From Pelagihabitans pacificus (lineage in GTDB: Bacteria; Bacteroidota; Bacteroidia; Flavobacteriales; Flavobacteriaceae): a stretch of 64,000 nucleotides of DNA. How positions within the stretch are numbered: position 1 is the stretch's first letter; each line of letters opens with the position of its first letter. The DNA is taken from contig NZ_VIKU02000003.1 in NCBI RefSeq assembly GCF_009371985.2, forward strand, positions 186,001 through 250,000. Direction: 5' to 3'. This document shows, piece after piece, positions 45,904-52,364 of this stretch. Both the position numbers and the translations under genes were made by a program. Below the pieces are notes generated by a model. The model saw only the letters and a list, made by a program, of their open reading frames with translations. It was not told the DNA's origin and searched no databases.

Positions 45904-46002
45904 GTTTGATTGATTTATTATGACTATAAACGCATCTATGCTCATATAGTTTCTATTTGGTATGATTATAAATCATCCACAGGGTAATCCATAATCAATA
46001 AT

Positions 46003-46028
46003 GTACTATAATGTTCCGCGTTATGTAA
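46003..46028. repeat. CTATAAT...TTATGTAA repeat arm
   Basis: GTACTATAATGTTCCGCG then TTATGTAA. Related arms occur at 37336, 56362 (inverted), 56533 (inverted) and 56600. Confidence 0.55.
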
Positions 46029-46074
46029 CTTTGCTTGGGTAGAGCAAAGTTTTATGCTACCCATTTTCTTCAAA

Positions 46075-46250
46075 TTTTTCTTCTAAAAAGTTTCTTCTCA
46101 AAAGGTAATGAAACCGAAAAGCATTTTCGCTTTGAGGTTCATGAATACCTTTAAAAAATAATAGACAAGCAATGAATAAACACTTATTATGCGACCCGAC
46201 CCCGAGCACTCGGGGGAGGGGAGTGTAATGTGTGTGGAATGGTTTTTACT
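46075..46250. repeat. Cassette 3'-flank repeat, copy 2, with hairpin
   Basis: Homologous to 42417-42735 block by block. Contains CCCCGAG (46200-46206) facing CTCGGGG (46209-46215), a near-perfect 7-bp stem, followed by the 16-mer AATGTGTGTGGAATGG (46227-46242). Confidence 0.55.
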
Positions 46251-46454
46251 ACATGTTTTATTTTTCTAATTAATTTCCGTAATTAATTACTTGTTAATTT
46301 TATTTATCTTTAAAGTCCTCAAAGATTTAAATCCTACAATTTATTTTCAAAAATTACTGAATTGAATACCCCACTAAAGGGTATTTCTCTTTTGGAGGTA
46401 TTTATTCATTTTTAAAACGAAATTAATTTAATAACAAGAACTACGAATAGATAG

Positions 46455-47051
46455 ATGGCAAGAAAATGTTTTATCTCATTCAAAACCGAGGACTTTAGAT
46501 ACAAGAATTACATTCAGAATCATTTAGATGTAGATATGATAGATAAATCACTGAATGAAGCAATTAATTCTGAAGACTTGGATTACATTCTTAATAAAAT
46601 TAGTAAGGAGTATTTAGCCGATTCAACAGTAACAATACATTTAATTGGACAATTTAGTTCGGAAAGTAGAGGTAGTTACGAGCAGAGATTTATTAAAAGA
46701 GAGTTGCAAGCTTCTCTTTATAATGGTCTAGGGAATACAAAAAGTGGAATTCTGGGCATAGTTTTACCCGAAATGTACCGTGCTATTTATGGTGACCCCT
46801 ATAATTGCTCATATTGCGGAGGCACGCATAATTATGTAGGAATTAATGATACTACAACAATCAAAGAATTTAGTGCTAACTATTATATCCAAAATTCGGC
46901 GGGAAATAAATGCTCATGGGGCGAAGACGATAGGTATTGTGTTCTTGTTAAATGGGAGGATTTTATTGTAAATCCAGAATTTTACATTGAAAGAGCGTTT
47001 GAGAAGAGAGGTCTTCCAATATCCAACAAAACTAAGGTCAGACCACAATAA
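46455..47051 (+). CDS. TIR-like (DUF1863/ThsB type) protein, first of four
   Basis: 198 residues, a single TIR-like domain of the MTH538/DUF1863 family, as in Thoeris ThsB. The first strand KCFISFKTEDFRYKNYI, VDMIDKSLNEAI and VTIHLIG are family hallmarks; the conserved Glu is E83 in IKRELQASL. An insert with two Cys pairs (CSYCGG and later KCSW, DDRYC) may bind metal. The C-terminal VKWEDF and IERAFEKR complete the fold. ThsB proteins turn NAD into cyclic signals on phage infection. First gene of the eight-gene operon; the next starts 7 bases later. Confidence 0.88.
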   Translation: MARKCFISFKTEDFRYKNYIQNHLDVDMIDKSLNEAINSEDLDYILNKISKEYLADSTVTIHLIGQFSSESRGSYEQRFIKRELQASLYNGLGNTKSGILGIVLPEMYRAIYGDPYNCSYCGGTHNYVGINDTTTIKEFSANYYIQNSAGNKCSWGEDDRYCVLVKWEDFIVNPEFYIERAFEKRGLPISNKTKVRPQ

Positions 47052-47058
47052 AGAAATT

Positions 47059-47523
47059 ATGCAGATACTATTGAAATGGATTATTGGTGGGCTAATTGCT
47101 AAAAGTGCTTACAACCAACTTGTAAAAGAAAAGGTACCTCAGAGAAGGGTTTTCATAAGTCACTCTTGGAAAAAAGGGTCACTTGACTATGAAAAATTAA
47201 TAAAGAAGATAAAAAAGGAGAAGATTTTGATATATAATCACTCAATCCCCACGGACAAAGCTTTTGATGAAAGAAAGAAAAAAGAACTTGAAAAAATCTT
47301 TAGAAAACAAATGATTTATTGTAGTAAGGTTTTTGTCTTGGCAAATAAAGGTCTTCGTAGTGATTCATATGTTCAAACGGAAATTCGAATTGCTAAAGAA
47401 TTAGGTAAAGAAATAATAGCTGTTAAACCGGTTGGGCAAAAAGGCATACCCTATTTCATTCGCAATAAAGCCGATAAGATTATTGCTAATAAGATAAATT
47501 CAATAAAAAAGGTACTTAAATAA
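47059..47523 (+). CDS. TIR-like (DUF1863 type) protein with N-terminal hydrophobic helix, second of four
   Basis: 154 residues from the ATG at 47059; the longer frame overlaps the preceding gene. A short hydrophobic helix (LLKWIIGGLIAKSAY, 4-18) precedes a TIR-like domain: RRVFISHSWKKG (29-40), NHSIPTDKAF, CSKVFVLANKGLRSDSY, and E108 in VQTEIRIAKELGKEIIAVKP. The fold is that of ThsB-like DUF1863 proteins, clearly different in sequence from gene 1. A membrane-bound TIR next to a phospholipase fits a site-directed signal. It ends 61 bases before gene 3, the largest gap in the operon. Confidence 0.85.
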   Translation: MQILLKWIIGGLIAKSAYNQLVKEKVPQRRVFISHSWKKGSLDYEKLIKKIKKEKILIYNHSIPTDKAFDERKKKELEKIFRKQMIYCSKVFVLANKGLRSDSYVQTEIRIAKELGKEIIAVKPVGQKGIPYFIRNKADKIIANKINSIKKVLK

Positions 47524-47584
47524 TTTACAATTGGTACTAAATCGTTTTTATTGGCCTACCAAGTATAAATCTCGAAATGAATTT

Positions 47585-48091
47585 ATGATTCAAAAGGTAA
47601 AATGTGTTTTTATATCATATCAAAACAAGGATAAATCGGATGCTAAAAAGGTAGCGGATTACCTTATTGGTGCTGGCATTGATGTTTATTTTGATGAGTA
47701 TGACAAAGATTTAAAGCTTTCAAACCAAGGTAAACATCCAGGTAATGTTACAGATTCATTATGCAAAGGCATAAATAATAGTTCGCATATGTTGGTTATT
47801 GTATCGCCAACAACCCTAATATCAAAATGGGTTCCTTTTGAAATTGGGTTTGGTTATGACAAAACAGATTTGGCAGTTTTATGTTTAAAGGGTATTCCCA
47901 GAGGTGGACTACCTGGATATATAAGGACTGCAAAAGTGATAAGAGATATTTATGATTTGAATGTAAAAATTAGTAATATAAAGGGGGTTGGAAAAGAAAC
48001 ACTTTTGGAAAACAAAATGTTGTACTCCCACAGTTCCATTGAAAACCCTCTTAATAATGTCATGGATAAATCCATTATTATGAAATATTAA
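47585..48091 (+). CDS. Classical TIR-domain protein, third of four
   Basis: 168 residues from the ATG at 47585 (the longer frame adds an unlikely N-terminus). The TIR domain is canonical: VKCVFISYQNKDKSDAKKVADYLI (box 1), DVYFDEYDKD (box 2), HMLVIVSPTTLISKWVPFEIGFGY with catalytic-type E86, and LAVLCLKGI. This belongs to the STIR/TIR_2 type usually acting as NADases. The remaining 40 residues are probably an extra helix. It begins 61 bases after gene 2 and ends 12 bases before gene 4. Confidence 0.88.
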   Translation: MIQKVKCVFISYQNKDKSDAKKVADYLIGAGIDVYFDEYDKDLKLSNQGKHPGNVTDSLCKGINNSSHMLVIVSPTTLISKWVPFEIGFGYDKTDLAVLCLKGIPRGGLPGYIRTAKVIRDIYDLNVKISNIKGVGKETLLENKMLYSHSSIENPLNNVMDKSIIMKY

Positions 48092-48103
48092 GTTGTAAGC
48101 TTT

Positions 48104-48895
48104 ATGAATAAATGGGCGGATTATTTAGTATCAAAAGAAAAGTGGATTCCAAATGTGAAACGAATTGAAAGTTTCTATGTACATCATGATAACGGGGATA
48201 CAATTTCTAGCGGTTTCGAAAAGGAAAGAAGCTGGATTGTACAGCAAATTAATAATGGGAAAACCTTTTCTTGCATTACTAAAAATTCTAATGGTGTTTG
48301 GATTCAAAAAAGTTCTTTGACTTTAACAAATAAGGGCGGGTTAAATTGGAGTGACAATTTGCCTTTGATTCTACCAAGACGAAAGGCATTTATCAGTTAT
48401 TATCACAAGGATGATAAGGAATATAAAAAGAGATTCTACAAATTAACGTCAGACCTAATAATTAACAAATCGGTTGAGGACGGAGATATTAAATCAGATA
48501 ATGGAGCTGATTATGTAAAACAATTGATTAATAAAGGATATCTATCTGACACCACAATTTTAATCGTATTAATAGGCCCCAAAACAAAGTGCAGAAAACA
48601 TATTGATTGGGAAATAAGTGGTGCATTGAATTACAAGGTTGGAAATAGTTACGCTGGCTTACTGGGCTTAAAATTACCAGGTCATCCCGATTATAATACT
48701 GGAAAATTCTCCCATACTTTACAACCCCAAAGATTAACAGATAATTTGAAAACTAAATATGCACTAATTAGGGATTATACAACAAATCGGCGAGAACTTC
48801 AGAATTACATTGAACTGGCTTATGAAAAACGAAAATCGATGTTTTACAAACGCGACAATTCAAGATTACAAATGAAAATTAATACATGCAGTTAA
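48104..48895 (+). CDS. DUF3892-TIR (DUF1863 type) fusion protein, fourth of four
   Basis: 263 residues. Residues 1-75 are a DUF3892 domain (MNKWADYLVSKEKW ... VKRIESFYVHHDNGD ... RSWIVQQINNGKTFSCI). Residues about 92-260 are a TIR-like domain: RRKAFISYYHKDDKEYKKRF, TTILIVLIGPKTKCRKHIDWEISGAL with E170 and YAGLLGLKLPGHP. DUF3892 fused to TIR domains recurs in bacterial defence genes and may sense or bind a ligand. It is followed by the patatin after 10 bases, so translation is likely coupled. Confidence 0.85.
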   Translation: MNKWADYLVSKEKWIPNVKRIESFYVHHDNGDTISSGFEKERSWIVQQINNGKTFSCITKNSNGVWIQKSSLTLTNKGGLNWSDNLPLILPRRKAFISYYHKDDKEYKKRFYKLTSDLIINKSVEDGDIKSDNGADYVKQLINKGYLSDTTILIVLIGPKTKCRKHIDWEISGALNYKVGNSYAGLLGLKLPGHPDYNTGKFSHTLQPQRLTDNLKTKYALIRDYTTNRRELQNYIELAYEKRKSMFYKRDNSRLQMKINTCS

Positions 48896-48905
48896 AATAA
48901 ATATT

Positions 48906-49997
48906 ATGGAAAACACAAAACCAAAAAGAATATTGGCACTCGACGGAGGTGGAATAAGAGGGGCATTGACCTTAGGATTTCTAGAAAAAATTGAAGAAAT
49001 AATCCAAGATAAAGAAAACAATCCCGCTTTGCGACTTTGCGACTATTTTGATTTAATTGGAGGTACAAGTACTGGTGCAATCATTGCAGCTGGATTATCC
49101 ATTGGTATGTCCGCCTCAGACATAAAAGATTTGTATCTAAATATTGGGGATAAGATTTTTGGAAAAAAAAGAAGTTGGTTGTTGAATCCTTTAAAAAGAT
49201 ATAAAGCAGAATTCGATTTTAAGCCTCTTGAGGAAGAACTTAAGAAAGTCTTTGGAGATATAACAATGGGAAGTGACAAGATTTTAACAGGTCTTTGCAT
49301 AGTAACAAAAAGGGCAGATACATTAAGTACATGGCCAATACTTAACCATCCGGAAGGAAAGTTTTTTGAAAAGAACAAAGGAATGCTTTTAAGGCAAGTG
49401 GTGCGTGCGAGCGCGGCTGCACCAAGCTATTTTGTTCCACAAAAAATAGATGTAGGCCAAGGTGAAATCGGGGCTTTTATAGATGGGGGCGTTAGTTTAG
49501 CAAACAATCCAGCTTTGCAATTGTTTTTAGTGGGAACATTAAGTGAGTTTCCATACAAATGGCCAACTGGAGAGAACAACATTTCGTTATTTTCCATCGG
49601 AACAGGTACATACACAAAAAAATATGATGCTGATAAAATTGCAAAACAAGGTTTACTAGGTTGGGCAACTATGGTTCCAGACTTGTTTATGGAAGATGCT
49701 AATTATCTTAATCAAACCATGCTGCAATATTTATCAAACTCGCCAACGGCAAGAATGATCGATAGTGAAATTCTAGATCTGAAAAATGACTTAGTGACAG
49801 AAAAAGCTGCTTTGCATTACATTAGGTATAACGTTATGCTGGAAACTAATCCTTTACAAGAACTTGGATTTCAGTTCAATGAAAAGGAATTGGATTCATT
49901 AAGAGAGATGTCAGATGCTCATAATAAGGATGACTTGTATGAGATAGGAAAAAAAGCAGCTGCAAAATATGTAGAAAAAAAACACTTTAACTACTAA
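48906..49997 (+). CDS. Patatin-like phospholipase (CapV-like effector)
   Basis: 363 residues with the full patatin signature: oxyanion GGGIRG (14-19), nucleophile elbow GTSTG with S55, and DGG with catalytic D193. It resembles CapV, the CBASS effector that degrades membrane phospholipids after binding a cyclic nucleotide. Here no CD-NTase is in the operon, but four TIR proteins are directly upstream; an NAD-derived ligand could be the trigger (inference). No signal or transmembrane helix. Predicted effect: membrane destruction and abortive infection. Confidence 0.9.
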   Translation: MENTKPKRILALDGGGIRGALTLGFLEKIEEIIQDKENNPALRLCDYFDLIGGTSTGAIIAAGLSIGMSASDIKDLYLNIGDKIFGKKRSWLLNPLKRYKAEFDFKPLEEELKKVFGDITMGSDKILTGLCIVTKRADTLSTWPILNHPEGKFFEKNKGMLLRQVVRASAAAPSYFVPQKIDVGQGEIGAFIDGGVSLANNPALQLFLVGTLSEFPYKWPTGENNISLFSIGTGTYTKKYDADKIAKQGLLGWATMVPDLFMEDANYLNQTMLQYLSNSPTARMIDSEILDLKNDLVTEKAALHYIRYNVMLETNPLQELGFQFNEKELDSLREMSDAHNKDDLYEIGKKAAAKYVEKKHFNY

Positions 49998-50004
49998 AGA
50001 ATAA

Positions 50005-51132
50005 GTGCGTAGTTTGATTGATTTAGTATTCGCTCCACTTAAAACTGCAAACCCGAAAATACTTTGGTTCAGGTGGGCTTTTATGATTTTGATTTCGATT
50101 TTATTATTTCCTTTTTTTATTAAGACAGGTTTTTTATGGTTGCTAATTTTGAGGTGGATACTGTTTTTGTTTAGTCTTCCATATGATATCGAAATGACTA
50201 GGAAAATGACTGCGAAGACATTTAAAAAAATGGGCAAAGAGTTTAATTTAAAGAATCCTCTTAAAAATTTAAATACCTCATTTGTTTTATCGGCCTATCC
50301 TCTCTTTAGCACCATGATTAATCTGTCGTTTTATGTCATTTTGTATTATTTCTTCAAAAGTTTAGACAAGCAGTTTGTTTTCTTAGAAAATGAAGAATTT
50401 TTTAGATTTTCATTATATGCGTTTTTAATTTTTTTTATAACGAAATACCATTTTACTCATGCAATCTTCATGGTTTTAAAAGGGCGAGTTAACCTCAATA
50501 CCAGAATTACTGTTTTTAGAAATTACTCAGAAAAAGAAAACCTTTTTTCTAGAATTATAGTTGTCCTAGCTGCTTATGGAAGAATTCAGATTCTTACAGA
50601 TAATCAGATTAGAAATGAATCGAGGCTAGCTCGTGGAAAGCTTAAATCTGTTCTTTTGGAACAATATTTATACTTAGATATCTACAATTTAGATGTCCTA
50701 AACTTGACCGAAAGGCAGATCTTTGTCCTATTTGAAAATGGATTTAAGACTATTGAAAATGGAAAATATGTACTTGACGAACAAGTAATTAAAAATGCGC
50801 TTGAAGAAGATGAACAATGGAAATATTTTGCTAAAAAATTTATTAATAAATCTGATTTTGTAGTTTTTATAGTACAAGATAAACCTACTGAAAATGTATT
50901 ATGGGAAATCATGCAAACTATGCGCGTCAAATATGATTATGAAGTCCTGATAATATTAGATTTAAATTATCTTAAAGAAGACAAGCTTCAAGAAACAATG
51001 CTTTTACTTTCTAGGAATATTAATTTAAATGAAAATTTAATTCATTTTATCAACAAAGGAGATTTTATCTTGGATTTAGCAAGAATAATGAGGGGTCGAA
51101 GAAAATTAATTGAAGAAAATAATTTGATATGA
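50005..51132 (+). CDS. Four-helix membrane protein with TIR/SLOG-like C-terminal domain
   Basis: 375 residues, GTG start (5 bases after the previous stop would allow coupling). Four transmembrane helices: two in residues about 22-58, one at about 94-117 and one at about 131-152. The cytoplasmic part (about 165-375) begins with RITVFRNYSEKENLFSRIIVVLAAYG and contains SDFVVFIVQDKPTENVLWEIMQTMR, reminiscent of a TIR-like alpha/beta fold with the W-E pair of the active site. I cannot assign a family. In Thoeris II and CBASS, membrane proteins of this layout are pore-forming effectors. Its last 4 bases overlap the next gene (ATGA). Confidence 0.6.
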   Translation: MRSLIDLVFAPLKTANPKILWFRWAFMILISILLFPFFIKTGFLWLLILRWILFLFSLPYDIEMTRKMTAKTFKKMGKEFNLKNPLKNLNTSFVLSAYPLFSTMINLSFYVILYYFFKSLDKQFVFLENEEFFRFSLYAFLIFFITKYHFTHAIFMVLKGRVNLNTRITVFRNYSEKENLFSRIIVVLAAYGRIQILTDNQIRNESRLARGKLKSVLLEQYLYLDIYNLDVLNLTERQIFVLFENGFKTIENGKYVLDEQVIKNALEEDEQWKYFAKKFINKSDFVVFIVQDKPTENVLWEIMQTMRVKYDYEVLIILDLNYLKEDKLQETMLLLSRNINLNENLIHFINKGDFILDLARIMRGRRKLIEENNLI

Positions 51133-52340
51133 AAAAAACATGTTTTGTAATAATGGGGTTTGGAGAGAAATCAGATTCTGGGAAGACATATGATTTAGAT
51201 ATGACTTATAAGAATATAATTAAACCTGCCGTTGAGGAATGTGGCCTGACGTGTATTAGAGGAGATGAAATAAAGGATTCTACTTTGATTGATAAAAGCA
51301 TGTATGCCTTACTTGTTCAAACAGAGTTAGTTATTGCGGATATTACAACGTATAACCCTAATGCTTTATATGAGTTAGGAATTAGACACGGTTCAAAGCC
51401 CTTTTCTACCATAATCATCAAAGGGAATGATAGCCTAATACCATTTGACATTAATCATAATAGAATATTTCACTATAAGCATGGCGGAGAAGATATAGGT
51501 AAAAGTGAAGCCGATAGATGCGTAAAAAAGTTAAAAGAATTAATAGAAATTGTATTAAAGAATCAAGAAACTGATAGCCCACTGTTTGAATTCATTCCAT
51601 CTGCTCAACCCCATGTTATTCCTGAAGAAGAATTTAGTGGTATCATTAAAGAGTTAGCGGAAAAAGAAGAACATCTTTTCGGTATAGTTGAAAGAGCTAA
51701 ACTTGAAATGAAGACAGAGGACTTCGAAGAAGCAAAAAAGCTTTGGAAAAAAGCACATGAAAGTGTAAATGATGAACCATATTTTATCCAACAACATGCT
51801 TTAGCAACTTATAAAAGTAAAACCCCTTCTGAAAAAATTTCTTTGCAAGATGCTCTTCAAATCATTTCTACTCTGAACCCTGATGACACAAATGACCCTG
51901 AAACTCTCGGCATTACAGGGGCCATTTATAAAAGGCTATGGCTATTAGATAATGAAAAGGAATACCTAAATCGCGCCATTCAATATTATCGTAAAGGTTT
52001 TCAATTGAATGATGATTACTATACAGGAGAAAATTATGCTCTATGCCTTGACTTCATGTCTAACATAGAAGAAAATATAGAAGAAAAAATTTACTACAAG
52101 GTTGAGGCAAAAAAAACTAGGGAGAAAATAGTTGAAATCATTAAAGAAATTTTTGCTGAAGATAACTACGAAAGTAGAACAGATATTAAATGGCTTTATG
52201 CCACTATGTCTGTTTGTTCTTTTGCTTTGGATAAACAACCGGAATACGAAAAATATAGAAAGTTGTTCGAGAAAAAAGTAGAGGCTAAATGGGAACTTGA
52301 AACTTTTAAGGACTCGATAAATCATATCGAAAGCCTTTAA
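51129..52340 (+). CDS. Nucleoside 2-deoxyribosyltransferase-like/TPR (DUF4071-type) protein
   Basis: 403 residues. The first 135 residues match the NDT-like/TIR-related fold of DUF4071 proteins: CFVIMGFGEKSDS, VIADITTYNPNALYELGIRHG with conserved D and E, and STIIIKGNDS. The rest is TPR-like helical (EDFEEAKKLWKKAHESVNDEPYFIQQHALAT, NRAIQYYRKGFQLND). NDT-like domains cleave N-glycosidic bonds, so it may act on NAD or on nucleotides. It is translationally coupled to the membrane gene by a 4-base overlap. Expected role: signal production, signal degradation or scaffolding; this is open. Confidence 0.78.
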   Translation: MKKTCFVIMGFGEKSDSGKTYDLDMTYKNIIKPAVEECGLTCIRGDEIKDSTLIDKSMYALLVQTELVIADITTYNPNALYELGIRHGSKPFSTIIIKGNDSLIPFDINHNRIFHYKHGGEDIGKSEADRCVKKLKELIEIVLKNQETDSPLFEFIPSAQPHVIPEEEFSGIIKELAEKEEHLFGIVERAKLEMKTEDFEEAKKLWKKAHESVNDEPYFIQQHALATYKSKTPSEKISLQDALQIISTLNPDDTNDPETLGITGAIYKRLWLLDNEKEYLNRAIQYYRKGFQLNDDYYTGENYALCLDFMSNIEENIEEKIYYKVEAKKTREKIVEIIKEIFAEDNYESRTDIKWLYATMSVCSFALDKQPEYEKYRKLFEKKVEAKWELETFKDSINHIESL

Positions 52341-52364
52341 TAATACTTTATCAAAAAGTTTTGA

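Larger units (their letters stand above)
45904..46454. other. 551-base AT-rich region before the TIR operon
   Basis: Contains a CTATAAT...TTATGTAA repeat arm (46003-46028), cassette 3'-flank repeat copy 2 (46075-46250) and then a very AT-rich stretch (46255-46454) that probably holds the operon promoter; a TATCTTTA (about 46305) is near the TAnnTTTG consensus, but no matching -33 element was found. Confidence 0.5.
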
